Positions 44,143 through 56,486 are shown, counted from the first letter of the stretch. The stretch is DNA of 64,000 nt from Blakeslea trispora (GCA_025331445.1 JAIWNE010000096.1:61935-125934), one strand, 5' to 3'. The notes: generated by a model not told the origin, from the letters alone. Translations and numbers: made by a program.

Positions 44143-44720
44143 AATAATATAAGAACCTTCCCAAGTAGTTTCGATTTTTCCGCTCCAAGAAGTAGAACGA
44201 TAATCTTTGTAGAGAAGTACACGGTCACCAAGTTTGAAAGGCGGTTTTAGAGTTCTTGTCGTTTCTAAAAGGGTCTTGTCAATTCTTTTTATTTGATTCT
44301 TTTGAGAGGTTTTAATGTTCTTGATAGCTTGTTCACGGATACGGTTAAGATATAAGATTTGCTAAGAAGTACGGATAGTCAGTTCGAAATCAAAGCTTGC
44401 ATCTTTTGGATTGTATAGTCGATGATTGTTATCAAAAGGAGTTGACGGTTCGTATCCATACATCATGTAGAAAGGAGAATACTTGGTACTTTCTTGCTTG
44501 ATAGTTCTGTAGGCAAATAGAGTAGCTTGAAGATACATATCCCAGTCTTTCTTTTGAGAAGGATCTCTTCGTTGGAGTACTTGATCAATAACACGGTTAA
44601 ACCTTTCAACCAAACCTTGACTTTGGCTGTTGTAGGGAGTGATAGTCTTGTGTACAATATTGTATTGTCGGCATACTTGCTTAATAAGTTCTGAAATCGG
44701 CTAAAAGGACCTTTGTCAAC
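44143..44720 (-). pseudogene. Gypsy element G2: integrase core fragment, right piece
   Basis: Minus strand encodes NIVHKTITPYNSQSQG followed by LVERFNRVIDQVLQ (the catalytic Glu region), FAYRTIKQES and YMMYGYEPS. It continues, with stops, through DRVLLYKDYR and SWSGKIETTW to the LINE junction. It rejoins 38392-38550. Everything upstream of the integrase core is missing. Confidence 0.8.
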
Positions 44721-44796
44721 AGCGGAGTTTAAAGTTCAAAATAGGAAGTTTTTGGCTGAACCTCCGACGGTCACGTGACCTTATATATTTTCGGGT

Positions 44797-45033
44797 TTGC
44801 ATCTATTGAACCGACTATTTTTAAATTTTGTCACCAATACTAGTACTGACAAGCGTAAACAGCCAATCGAGGTTGAATACAACCTTCCGCATTTGTATAA
44901 TCCAAATAAGAGAAGGTTTAAACCTCAAATATTGAACAAAAGAAGAAAGAAGTTCAAACTAAACTCGTTGCGTATAAGGAAGTTGCCTTTAGCGAAAGTC
45001 AGCTCGTTATTACATGTTGTATCGGGATCTTAA
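44797..45033 (+). CDS. Short basic ORF fragment
   Basis: Open frame without an internal ATG, possibly an exon after the AG at about 44852. It encodes PIEVEYNLPHLYNP followed by NKRRFKP and a Lys/Arg-rich tail (NKRRKKFKLN). This resembles the basic ends of the ORFs at 11236 and 19825, and more weakly the tail of the gypsy G1 extension. The last codons run into the LTR at 45015, so the true 3' end was removed by that junction. Confidence 0.35.
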   Translation: MHLLNRLFLNFVTNTSTDKRKQPIEVEYNLPHLYNPNKRRFKPQILNKRRKKFKLNSLRIRKLPLAKVSSLLHVVSGS

Positions 45034-45331
45034 CTACCTATTGACTCTATAAATCCAACTATCCGTTACTTTTCTTGACTATAATTTCTATTCCCAACGT
45101 CTTTAGGAATCAGAGCTTATTCGTGAAATAAATGGGGATAAAAGGCTTGTTTTTATTAAAGTTATAATTGATAATATTTTATACGTCTAATTTGTTGTAC
45201 GAAATGCTACCTAATGGTGTACGAGTATTGTTCTTAATGGTGTATATTCAAATACCTCTAGGCTGCTTACTAACCGTAAGTTGATGCGAGGAGTTATGAC
45301 GGCCAGGAGACGCAACAGTCACCTCACCACA
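45015..45331 (-). repeat. 3' LTR of gypsy G3
   Basis: On the minus strand it starts TGTGGTGAGGTG and ends GATACAACA. It is preceded on that strand by the polypurine-like ATATTTGGGGATG. Confidence 0.92.
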
Positions 45332-45388
45332 TTACATCCCCAAATATTATAAAAGAAACATTAACAGTTCAAGGTAATCAGATAGCGA

Positions 45389-46120
45389 TCATTTCTTGAC
45401 ATAATATTTTAGAACAGTAGATAGTTTTGGGCGCGCTTTATAAAGCTTGATCTGGTTGGCATGATATGGAAATGGAAGACATATTTCACCATCCTTGATC
45501 TTGTAGACATCGTTACCTACTACTTCAGCAACACGGAAAGGACCGAGCCATCTAGTCATCAGTTCTGAACTACCCATTCCTGCGCTCCTTTCTTCTACCA
45601 TGACCAGGTCGTTTTTGAAATACTTTTGTGTCTTAGTCTTCTTGTTGTACCGCTGTATCATGTTCTCCTTGTATTTCAAAATGTTTCGACTGGCACCAGA
45701 AATGATAGTACTGTTCAATTGAATAAGATCTTCAACTCGTTGTATCAATAGTTGTTCTTCATCAACGTCCACTTCAAAATCAGCGTTTACATCTTTTTCA
45801 ATAATCCTGGGCTGCCTTCCATATACCAGATTAAAAGCCGAATATCCATGATCATTCCTCTTACTTGTACGCATGACATATAAGATGGCAGGTAACCAAA
45901 TATCCCAATCTTGCGAGTAAGTCCATGCGAGCTTCTTCATTATATTCTTGAGAACTCCATTAGCACGCTCGATTTTACCTTGACCCTGAGGATGATAAGG
46001 AACGCCATAACGAATCTGAATACCATAATTTGACATTATCATGACCTTAACTTCTTCAGCGTTGAAATGAGGGCCATTGTCCATATGTATCTGCTTCACA
46101 TTCCATATTGACAAATCCAT
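45389..46120 (-). pseudogene. Gypsy G3 integrase C-terminal half (frameshifted)
   Basis: Contains the second Asp (HMDNGPHFN) and the Glu (YHPQGQGKIERANG) of the integrase core, LVYGRQPR, and the GPY/F module (RWLGPFRVAEV). It overlaps the end of the long pol frame by 25 nt in another frame. A 1-nt loss near 46105 just before HMDNG explains the break. Confidence 0.88.
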
Positions 46121-49100
46121 TCAAACAGAGAGAGACACGTAAAGTTGGAGCTTTGTGTGGGTGTAGGCTTGCAGTCAATCCACCCAGTAAACTTGTCGAT
46201 GATAACGAGCGCTGAGGTATTACCTTGAGAAGTAAGGGGTAAGTAGATATAGTCCAGCGATATGTGAGAGAAGGGACTATAGCTTAACGTTTTCGAATCG
46301 AGAGATAGTGGTACTGCAGGGTTTCTAGGTCCAAACTTTTGGCAGAGCTGACAGGATGATACATATCTACGTACTGTATCAAAGTAGCCTGGCCAATAAT
46401 ACCTGTCCTTGATCTTTTCAAATGTTCGAGTTATCCCTTGGTGTCCAGCTAACAAATGATCATGATTGGCTCGCAATATGTTTACCACTTCTGACGATCT
46501 GACTACTATCCGGCTGCCAAACTCTTTGTTTGCTTTCTTATACAACATTCCTTGGATAACCTCGTATTGTCTTGCGTTGTTCTTTAATGCAATTCTCTCC
46601 TGACTAGTAGATTGTGTTGGATACATCCATTGCGTCAAGTACTTCACCAAATTGATGTACTCTTCATTCGCCATACCATCACAAGAGCCTAAGAATTGTC
46701 CTTCTTCGATCAAGATTCTTTTCCGTGTTGGCCCATGGTTCTCTTCCTCACGAGCAGTTTTAACAGCATTGAGTGGTAGATGATAATCTTCAATTATCTC
46801 TTCCAAATTCGGTCCATGAGAGTACTCTGGCTGTAGTCGTGACAATACGTCCGCATTTGCATTCACTTTTCCCGGGCGGTATTTGATCTCAAAATCATAT
46901 GCGAGAAGAGAAGCTTGCCAACGAACTACCTTGGCAGACGCTTCTTCGTTAAACTTCACCAAATACTGCAAACTTTTCTGATCCGTATAAACCACAAACT
47001 TCTTTCCCAATAAATATTGCTTAAAGAAGTGGATGAAATATACAATTGCCAAGAATTCGCGCTCGTAAATGCTTGTTCTTTTCTCCGCATCGGTCAAAGC
47101 TTTGCTACCAAAGTAAATGGGACGAACCAGACTTTCATTTTCTATGTCCGTCTGTGAAAGTACACCACCAATTCCAATATTAGAGGCGTCGGTAAATAGA
47201 ATGAATGATCGAGTTGTGTCCGGATGAGCCAGTACCATATCACTGGTTAATAGCCTTTTACACTCTTGAAAGGCGGCTTCTTGACTAGCAGGCCAGATGA
47301 ATGGAACATTCTTCTTCTTTAGCTGATTCAATGGAGCTACTACAGCCGAAAAGTTGGGCATGTACCGCCTATAGTATTGTGCCATTCCAATAAATTGGCT
47401 GATTTCGGTTACGTTACGTGGTCTTGGCCATTTGTCTACTTTCTCTGTTTTCTTATGGCTCTTCCTGAAACCATCTCTTCCAACTACATGTCCAAGTAGC
47501 TGAACCTCTTGATACCCAAACTTGCATTTGCTGATTGAAAGAGATAAACTAGCCTTCTCAGCTTTGGTCAATACTTGGTCTAAGTGTTGTAGATGTTCTT
47601 CAAACGTTTGTGAGAAGACTAGCCCGTCGTCAATGTAAATTAAGAAAAACTTGTACAATTCTTCAAAGAAGATACTATCCATGTTAGATTGCCATGCCTG
47701 CGGACTAACTTTCAAACCCATAGGCAACCGCTTCCATCGGTATTGCCCAAAAGTGGTCGCAAATCCAGTGTAATCTCGGCCGCTTTCAGCTAGTTCCATT
47801 TGCCAGAACCCTTTCAAACAGTCAAACACCGAGAAGTACGTGACATTCGCCAAAATTGTGAACAGAAAGTTGATATTGGGGATGGGATATCCTGTGTCCA
47901 ATACTGCTAAGTTAATGGGTCTGTAGTTTAGGCAAAGTCTATACGGGTCCTTGTTGCCTGCTAACAATCTAGGAAGCACTACTTGATTTTCAGATTCATG
48001 ACTCGTCTGTAGTTCTTGCAGAGTGCTACTTTCTTCTTGAAAGTCAATGTTGCTCATTATCAATTCTTCTGCCATTGAAATTGACCAAACAGCCTTTGGT
48101 TGCTCCTTTCGATTGTTAATCAGCTTGGGTACCTCCTTCACCCGTTTGAACCTACGCCTAGGCTTCTGTTTGTCTCGATCATTCGGAACTAAAACTACTG
48201 CAGCGGCCCACGGACCAGAGGATGCTTCAATCATATCAAGTTCAATCAACTGTGCGATATAACCTTTCAACCATTCTGTGGCATCGAACGATAACATCCT
48301 GGGGGCTACTTTTACTGGCTTCACATCCGATTTCACTTTAATTTCGTAGGGATCTGTTCTTAACGCCTTCACATCTTTTAGAGATGTGGCAAATACTGAC
48401 TGATGCTTCATTAGAACCTGTGCCAGAGCTTCTCGCTGCTCAGGAAGTAGTTCAGGATTAATATCCCACGGGTAAGAGACTAAATCATTATTGTTTATTG
48501 TAGAAGTTGGCACTTCAGGGCCGTAAGTAATATGACAGATATTCATTACATCTATGTCTTGCGCCTTGATTACTAAGATTCCCAATGCTTCAAGTTCTTC
48601 TTCGGATGGCTCAAAGATAGGACCAATTAACATGGATGGAGGGTCGATCGTGGTTTCCTCGTCGTGATGATTTATGTATACGTCTGTAATCATCTCAATG
48701 ATACCATCGATACTCTTCAAAAATGCAACACCCTCAGGTACAACGCTTTTATCCACCAATTGTCCTAGTACCGTATTCTTCTTGAGTTTCACCTTCTCTA
48801 ACTTCATGTTTGCAATAATCATACAGTACGGCTTGTCTTCATTTCGCTTCTCCATCACAGTAGGCATAAGGTACAGTCCATACTTTTGAAGCAGTTCAAC
48901 AGATGGTTGTAGCACTTTATGTTCGGACAATACAGTCTTCTCCAATTTGACCCATAGTAACTGAGACTCTCCTGGTTCAAATGTCCATTCATAGTTTAAT
49001 GACACATCATTGACGGTAGGATTAGCCTTGTTTCTTGTCAAAGAGACTGGGAAAACACCTAACTCTTCATTTGTCACTCCCCGATGACCAAAAGCTTCTA

Positions 49101-49710
49101 GCTCGGCATGCCCATCACCATCGTGAGTTTTGATGACATACTCCTTGCCATCCTCTTCTCTTCTAAAAGTCAAGGTGTGTTTATGCGGATCTGGTATAGC
49201 GTGAGTGGCTAACAAAAAGTCCATGCCCAAGATCATAGGAGTGTTGGGGTTTTCGGTCACACAGAAGGTGTGGATAATCATTACTTCATCAGAGAATCTT
49301 AGTTTCAACTTGACAACACCTGCCAAAATATCGATTTCTCCTCCACCATATTTCAAGGTCTTGTTGGTGGGATGTATGTCTGATTCTTTTTTCAAGAAGC
49401 GTACAACGTGTAAAGGAATTACGGAGGCGACAGCATCCCCATCAATAAGGAATTCGAGCGTTTTAACACCAGCGGTATCTACCATTACTGCTTGAAGATG
49501 TGTCTTGGTAGTCATGTACATCGTAATATCCAAGTTAATGTTCTGTACTTTAACTTCTACTTTCCGATCTTCCTTGTCTAGCTCCATAGGTTCTGGTGAA
49601 GGGAACTTCATCTTCTTAGAGATAGGCTGTCCACCCAGTAAGCCTAGATATTGATACCAGAGCTCGGGCGCGTAGAATAGCAACTGAGGTAAAGGAACAC
49701 TTATATGAGT
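46096..49710 (-). pseudogene. pol: Gypsy G3 pol: protease, reverse transcriptase, RNase H, integrase N-terminal half
   Basis: About 1200 residues. Protease: FLIDGDAVASVIP, where the catalytic D-S/T-G-A reads D-G-D-A, so the protease may be inactive. Reverse transcriptase: FDCLKGFWQM and IYIDDGLVF (near 681). RNase H: LFTDASNIGIGG, YEREFLAIV and YTDQKSLQY. Integrase: HHCC zinc motif (HDHLLAGHQG...CQLCQ) and the first Asp (ISLDYIYLP). A TAA near 49710 ends the upstream side where the frame would otherwise continue (MDIR-stop-QLWDTHI), consistent with CAA to TAA. The 3' side breaks in the integrase core. Confidence 0.9.
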
Positions 49711-50029
49711 GTCCCATAGCTGTTATCGTATATCCATGGCCTTGATGTTCTTGTTTGAGTCGAGCATGATGGGGAAATCTCGATTTAATTTACGAGCAAT
49801 AGAAGGAGGAATCTCTCCTTTTGTTTGAGCATCGAGATCCATCTGGCGATATAACTTCTTAGCTGCTCTTGCTTTTTCCAAGTTTTGTAACCTTATTGCT
49901 TTTAACTCCTCAGGAGTTTTCTTCGTTTATTTGTTGTGGCCACCAAGTAAGAATCGTTGTCATCACCATGCTGTATAACATGCACCGTTGTGTTTTTAGG
50001 ATTTATCTGTGAGCTGAGTCCTACATCGC

Positions 50030-51148
50030 CTAAATCCGATGAGGACTGTCCTGAAAATTCTGATGCATAACCAAGTTCATCGGTTTCTCTTGCTGCGACC
50101 GCCTAGGACAAGTCTTGGCCGAGTGCTCCTTAGAGTTGCACGAAATACAAGGGAAGCCGCAGTCTCTAGCAAAGTGTCCATAGCCTTCACAATTGTAGCA
50201 TTTTGATTTGGAGCCAGCGTTGGTACTTGTACCACTCGTGTTACCATTTGTATAACTAGAATTACCCGCTCTTCCCTTTTCCATCAAGTCTACTCGGTCC
50301 TTAAAGAGAGCCAGATCATTTTCGATAGAATCCAACTTGCTAAGCTTTGACAAGACTTGTTTTTCGAATTCCGAAAGAGCCATGTGAGTTGCACCATTGT
50401 TATTGCTTCTTGATCCAATTTCCTTTGTACGTCCTCTGTCATATTCAGAGCCTTCTGTTCTTCTTACTGCCATTACCTGAGCTGGTTCTTCATCTACTAC
50501 ATTCTCAGTGGCTATAAGCTTTCTATCTTCGTACAGACAGCTTTCAGCCCAGCGGATCAGCTTTTCCAGACCTTCGAAGGTGTTTAGAGTATTGCTTGAC
50601 GTTGCATTAAATGGATCCTTTGGCGTCTTTTCACAGAATTTTCGTACATGGGGAAGAAGACCTTTAATAATATCCCTTATTTGCTGCTTGGTCGTTCTTT
50701 CCGCTCCAGTAGGATCTGCTCTTTGCAACAGATACCTCTTGGTTTCCATGTATTCCAATGGGGTCTCATTTCTTGCCTAGATTCGATCTTCATATTGCTT
50801 GAGATAGATTTCATACCAGTCTTTAGTGATATAATCCTTTTTAAATCTAGCGAGCAGACCATCTTCACCATCAAACGTCATGGATTCAAACTTTTCGGCA
50901 TCATTGGTAATATGGTTCTTTGCCCAACGTTTAGCATGACCAGTGAGACAGAGCATAAAGAGCTCCTTTAGTCTCCCATCATCTCGCCAGTTGTTCCATT
51001 TAGCAGTTCGGTCAAATTGCTCAATGAAAAGGAGTGGATCTTGTAGTTCACCAGTACCAGAGAAAGAGGGAGGTGTCTTGTTATTAATTTCACCAGCATT
51101 AACCGTGATATGCTTGTTATTGTCCTTGTCATATATCATGACAGACAT
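50030..51148 (-). pseudogene. gag: Gypsy G3 gag with one in-frame amber codon
   Basis: ATG 51148 (MSVMIYDKDNNKH). A retrotransposon gag core follows (PPSFSGTGELQDPLLFIEQF, then HAKRWAKN). TAG at 50777-50779 interrupts the frame, which continues to 50030. Two zinc knuckles, CYNCEGYGHFARDC and CISCNSKEHSAKTC, bind nucleic acid in this family. The amber would be CAG before a C-to-T change. Between gag and pol (50029-49711) a basic, helical linker is encoded in shifting frames, so gag-pol fusion would need frameshifting or is lost. Confidence 0.85.
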
Positions 51149-51209
51149 TCTCCGAAGATAGTTTGTTTCGGTTCGCTATGTTTTCTATTGTTGATTTATG
51201 AGTCGCCCA

Positions 51210-51223
51210 GCTTCTCCACCAAA
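51210..51223 (-). other. Primer-binding site of gypsy G3
   Basis: On minus, directly after the LTR end: TT then TGGTGGAGAAGC. TGG matches the CCA end of a tRNA primer. Element G4 has the same 12 nt. Confidence 0.6.
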
Positions 51224-51540
51224 TGTTGTATCGGGATCTTAACTACCTATTGACTCTATAAATCCAACTATCCGTTACTTTTCTTGACTATAATTTCTAT
51301 TCCCAACGTCTTTAGGAATCAGAGCTTATTCGTGAAATAAATGGGGATAAAAGGCTTGTTTTTATTAAAGTTATAATTGATAATATTTTATACGTCTAAT
51401 TTGTTGTACGAAATGCTACCTAATGGTGTACGAGTATTGTTCTTAATGGTGTATATTCAAATACCTCTAGGCTGCTTACTAGCCGTAAGTTGATGCGAGG
51501 AGTTATGACGGCCAGGAGACGCAACAGTCACCTCACCACA
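51224..51540 (-). repeat. 5' LTR of gypsy G3
   Basis: Same length as, and almost the same sequence as, 45015-45331. Confidence 0.92.
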
Positions 51541-51586
51541 TATGGTCTTGATCGGTCTTTCAATTTAGCCTGCGTGGAGTATTACA
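51541..51586 (-). repeat. 46-bp remnant of the 3' LTR of gypsy G4
   Basis: Matches 56705-56750 with few differences (GCGTGGAGTATTACA against GCCTGGAATATTACA). The rest of the LTR is missing at the junction with element G3. The adjoining polypurine tract on minus is AGGGGGGAAATAA. Confidence 0.85.
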
Positions 51587-54500
51587 TTATTTCCCCCCTA
51601 ACGAAGTGGTGGGTTCAATGTAGGGACGCATATGTCTAACGTTTACAGTAGTAATGTGGGCACGAGGATCTCCAATCTTAGTTATCTTCCGGGAAGTACC
51701 TTCAGCATTATTTTTGACCATGATGACGTAAGGTCCTATCCAGTGTTCTTTTGGGAAGGTTGAGGCCAAGAGATTTCGCCGGACTATTTTGTCGCCCACG
51801 TTATAATCGTATTTTATTCTTCTTCCTTTGTCGTAAAATGTCTTCTGATGTTTTTGAGCAGCCTCGATGTTTTTCAATACCTTGCCATGCAAAAGCGGAA
51901 TATACCGATTTAGATATGTCACCCATGCTTCTGTTCCGTATGTTTTATATTCTGGCACGACCAATCCTTCTTCATTGGGTAAAACTGGTTGTCGACCAAA
52001 CATAACTTGGAAGGGAGAGAAACCAGTAGAGGCGTGTTTTGCAGTATTGTATGCAAAGGTGATAAACTGTAAATAACGATCCTAGCTGGTTGGTTCAGAA
52101 TGTATGGCGGCAGCTAATGAGACCTTTAGTGTCCTATTCATTCGTTCGACCAAGCCATCTGTCTGAGGGTGTTCTACTGAGGTCAGAGCACGTTTTATCC
52201 CTAGACGCGCACATACTTGGGTCATAGCGTCTCCCACTAACGATGAGCCGTTGTCCGTGATCAATCGAGACGGGACCGAGAACTTGAGTACTAATTCGTA
52301 CAGGAGTGCTTGCGCTATATGGATGGTATCATAGCTTGGTAGGGCTACCGTGATCGTCCATTTGCTCAGGTACTCGCACATCACCAGCAAGTATCGGTTA
52401 TTATCTTCAGAGAGCGGCATCATGGCAATGTCAAGGGCCCAAATTTCTCCAGGTTTCTTTGGTACTATCGGCTTCATAGGAGGTGCTGCTGAGTCGTTTC
52501 GAATCTTGTATCGTTGACAAGCATCACACTGTCTGACCCATTGTTTGACATCTAACATCAGTGTTGGCCACCAACCCAGAAGTCGAACCTTCGCGAGAGT
52601 CTTATCCACTCCAAAATGGCCTCCCGTAGGTAAGTTATGCACGCTCTTCAACAGGGATTGAACAAAAAATTGGGGTGTGATTGGAACCATAGTTTCATCT
52701 TCATACTGGTACCACAGTATTTCGTTCTTCCAGAGAAATGGTTTCTTTACCCATTCGCGCATGAGGGAAAGACAGGTAGGATCGCTTTTTTGAGCCTGTT
52801 TGAGCCGCTGTATACCATCCGGAAGTGTTTCTCTTTCCCCTTCAGAAGTGATATCTTGAGTATTAGTCTGTTGGATTCGACTAAGAGCATCTGCATCGGC
52901 ATTGAGAATTCCCTTCCGATGAATGATGGTGAATGAGTATCCTTGGATGGCCAAAATCCAGCGAGCTATCCGACCTCGAGGTTCCCTAATCGACAAAATG
53001 CTCTTCAAGGCAGCGTGATCCGTATATATGGTCAACTGTGCTCCGTAAAGGTAAGGGTAGAAATGCTTGAGTGCATAGACCACACACAAAGCTTCTTGCT
53101 CTGTCGTATTATAGTTTCTTTCCCCCGGGGTCAATGTTCGGCTAGCAAACGCAACAGGTCTACCATCCTGCACAATCACAGCACCAAGTCCATGTAGGCT
53201 AGCATCCGTATGAACATCGTATGGTTTCTTTGGATCGGGATAGGCCAATGTCGGCAGTGTCATAATCTTGCTTTTTAAGGCCTCAAATGCCTGTTCTGCC
53301 TCAGACGTCCAATTGAATCGCATCTCCTTTTTCAGTAATTTATACAACGGGCCAGCAGTTTGAGCTAAGTTCTGTATAAATCGATGGTAGAAGGCGCAGA
53401 ACCCTAAAAATCGTTGTAAAGCTGGGACTGAGGTGGGTGCAGGCCATGTCTTGATGACCCGAATCTTTTCAGGGTTGGATCTGATTCCTTGGCTACTAAC
53501 CACAAACCCCAGGTACTCAACCTCCTTCCTGAAGACTTGCTTTTCTGAATGTTGATCTTGAGGTTATATTCTGCCAACCTTGCCAGCAACGCCCGTAAGT
53601 CATTTTGATGAGCCTCTCTGGATTCACTGAAAACAATAATGTCATCTAGGTATACTTTGCAATTTCTCAATCCTTTAGTAACCGAGGCCATGAACCGAGC
53701 AAAAGCATTAGGAGCTGTTACGCAACCAAAAGGTAAAACTCTGAACTGATGGAGGGCTCCGTCGGCTATGAACGCGGTTTTGTGGGCATCCCTTGGATCC
53801 ATCGGTATCTGCCAGTATCCTGCTTTTAAGTCGATAGTGCTCAGGTATTGACACCCGTGCAGTTGGTCGAGCAACTCATTCAGGTTGCCTATAGGGAATT
53901 TATCCTTGACTGTAATCGCATTCAGTCTCCGGTAATCCACGCAGAACCGCCATTGTAAGGGAGTACCGTCCTTTGCAGCTTTGTCTTGATTACCCTTTTT
54001 GATTAAGACGACTGGAGAGCACCATTCACTTGTACTGGGCTCGATAACCTTCTTTCGCAGCATTTCCGCAACCTCAATCTTGATTTGGTCATTTTCTAAT
54101 GCAGGTCGACGATAATCACGAACATGAACTGGTAAAGCATTCCCAGTGACAATCCGGTGTTTGTAAGGAGCATTCGTCACCGTTTGTGGTTCGTCATCAT
54201 TTGGTACTACTGATGGGAATTCCCGTAGGATATCGCTGGCTACTTCGGTTGCTTTACCCACGCTCTCTTGAGTGTTCTGCTTCTCGGTGAACTGGAAAAG
54301 CTCCTTGGTTTTTGGCCGGAGCCCCCAGTCTTCGTGGACCATCCAATCCATTCCTAGAATGAGGGGTGTATTCTGCACCTCAACTAGGTAAGGGAATGCT
54401 TGTGTAGTAACGCCATTAACCGAGAACTTAAGTATAGCCTTCTGCGAAGTAGACTGAATAGCACCTCCACCGTATTGGATCTCCGTTACTGGTGTTGCAA

Positions 54501-56469
54501 AAGTATAGAGATTCCATTTTTCAGCCAGGTCTTTGGACAGCGAACTAATTGTGGCACCCGTATCAATGAGAGCATCTTGTTTTCGATCATCCTCCAACTG
54601 GACTTCCTTGAGGAATTGATAACGTGTGGAGCTTCCCACATTTCTTGTCACCTGTGTATTTTGGGTTGGCTTGCCCAAGTAAACGAAGAGGTCAGCTATA
54701 TCGTCCTCATGCTCGACGGGCGCAATATCTTGTGATTGGCTGTGCTCCATTTTCCGTTGTCTACAGTTCCTGCGCAAGTGGCCACGTTTGCCGCATTGGA
54801 AACAGGTTCGGGTTTCATCACTTGGCTTATCGTGCTCCTTCCTTCCTTGTCTTTGTCCGGAGAAACGAGACCTTCCCCGATGACTGGCCCTGTTGTGGTA
54901 ACCCGATGCTTGTTGCATGTTTTGTTGGGCCAACGTAGTTGAAGCCGAGCTTCCACTAGAGGACGCGGCATAAGTTATGGGAGGTGTGATGGGTGCTGTA
55001 GCATTCAACGAAACCCTTTGCAAGTCTTCTTCCACCGCGGTAGTGATGTTGATAGCATCCACCAAGGTTTTAGGGCCTCGATAGATCATAGCTCGTAGCA
55101 GTTCATTATTAATTCTTTTCTTAAAATATTCTAACTGCAGGCTAGGGCGGTAAATTTGTGCACGCTCAAGCAAGTCGGTGATTAGGGGACCAAACTGCTT
55201 CATTGACATTTTGCCTTGCTTCACCCTCTCGAGCTCCTTATGCGCGACCAGTGCCAGATCCTCACCGCCTCCGAACTGTAATAAGAACAGGCGCTTGACA
55301 ACTGCCCAGGAGCTACGATCTGTGTTGATAAACCAATTTAGGGCAGGTTCAACGAGTAAAACGGAGAGTTCATCAATTTTCTCTTGTTCGTCGAAGTTAA
55401 CGAACTCACACATGTGCTCATATCTCTTCATCCATTGTTGGGCTTCGGCAGCTGTACCGTTACCGAACGGTTGGAATCTTGTGCGCTTTTTTCTTTCTGG
55501 ATAGTTAATCTGTTTAACTTCATGTTTGACTTCTTCCAGTTTTGTGGTGGCTGGCCTTTCTTCATGATTACTTGGGATTCTACCTCTTTGCACCTGCATG
55601 AAGAGTTGGTGGACCATAGCTTCCAACTCCTTGATTCGGGCGGCTGCCAGCGTTTCTTGCGTAGGTTGTTCCTCTGTCCTGACTTCAGTCTTTGGTAAGG
55701 TGTATGTGCCCCGGAAGAGTAAGAGGTAATCATACGGTAAACCCAAGTCTTGACTTATTGCTTCATTCGGCCATTGATTTTCTTGCACCATTCTCAACAT
55801 AACTTGACCAGGTAAGTTATGGAGCCCCATGACTAATTCGTCTCTTAGACTCTGTCTGGTTGGAAGGATGTCATCATCAAACATTTCCACTCTAGTCTTC
55901 AATTCATATATTTTTTGTGCGTAGTTGTCCAGCATTTTTCCTACGGCTTGCTTCTCGGCAGGACCAAAATGACTAACTGCCCTTTCTACCGAAGCATAAG
56001 AGTCTTCAGCAGCGGCTATTTCATTCAACAAGTTTTGCCTGCCCCAATGTACATAATCATGTAAGTCCTTGTACTGCGCCATTATCCTCTGATAATGCAC
56101 CAAGTGGTCTTCAAACACCAAGGACCTTCCGGATGCAAGATCTCCAAGATCGCTTGCACTTCGGTGCGCCTCCAAGGCTTCCATCGCGCTACTCGAAAAA
56201 TTAGGGGGAGCAGGAATACGATCGGCTTGTCTTGAAGCGTCCGGAATAGCATTTCCATAATTTGTTATTGTCGCTACGCTTGTTCTTGACACCGTAGCTC
56301 TTCCACCTTGACTATTCTCTATATCACTGAGACCAAAACCCGAGGGATGTACGTTTGAGTTAACGCTAGATTCAGCGACTGAAGATCTGCGAGAGTTACG
56401 TGCTGAGGATTGTCTATCAACACTATCACCCCCTCCCGGAGCAGATCCAGAAATCATATCATTAACCAT
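51587..56469 (-). pseudogene. gag-pol: Gypsy G4 gag-pol polyprotein (one frameshift, one stop)
   Basis: A single long reading from ATG 56469 to TAA 51587-51589, about 1630 residues. Gag has the core VKRLFLLQFGGGEDLAL and the zinc knuckle CFQCGKRGHLRRNC (near 553). Protease: LIDTGATISSLS (near 636). Reverse transcriptase: TIDLKAGYWQIP and VYLDDIIVF (near 938). A 1-nt loss near 53540 shifts the frame after the reverse transcriptase. Next come RNase H (VHTDASLHGLGAV), integrase HHCC (HNLPTGGHFG...CDACQ) and the core D-D-E (ALDIAMMP, ITDNGSSL, GLVERMNRT). TAG at 52082-52084 (Trp expected: TS-stop-DRYLQF) precedes the last about 165 residues. Gag and pol share one frame, unlike element G3. Confidence 0.92.
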
Positions 56470-56473
56470 TTTT

Positions 56474-56486
56474 GCTTCTCCACCAA
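56474..56486 (-). other. Primer-binding site of gypsy G4
   Basis: TTGGTGGAGAAGC directly after the 5' LTR on minus, with the gag ATG only 4 nt beyond. Shared with element G3. Confidence 0.6.

Larger units (their letters stand above)
45015..51540 (-). mobile_element. Gypsy element G3 with two 317-bp LTRs
   Basis: The LTRs at 45015-45331 and 51224-51540 differ at one position that I can see (CTAACCG/CTAGCCG). Order on the minus strand: LTR, primer-binding site (51210-51223), gag, protease-RT-RNase H-integrase, GGGG-containing polypurine tract, LTR. Domain order (integrase last) makes it Ty3/gypsy. The flanking 5-mers are TTACA and TATGG, so no target duplication; the right side abuts a cut LTR of element G4. 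Confidence 0.92.

Noticed and set aside
45015..51540. Simple insertion of gypsy G3 into the LTR of gypsy G4
   Set aside because: The left flank of G3 is not the missing half of that LTR and there is no target duplication.
53404..53503. Programmed frameshift between gypsy G4 reverse transcriptase and RNase H
   Set aside because: Programmed shifts in this group sit at the gag-pol border, not after reverse transcriptase; a single lost base restores the normal motif, so mutation is simpler.
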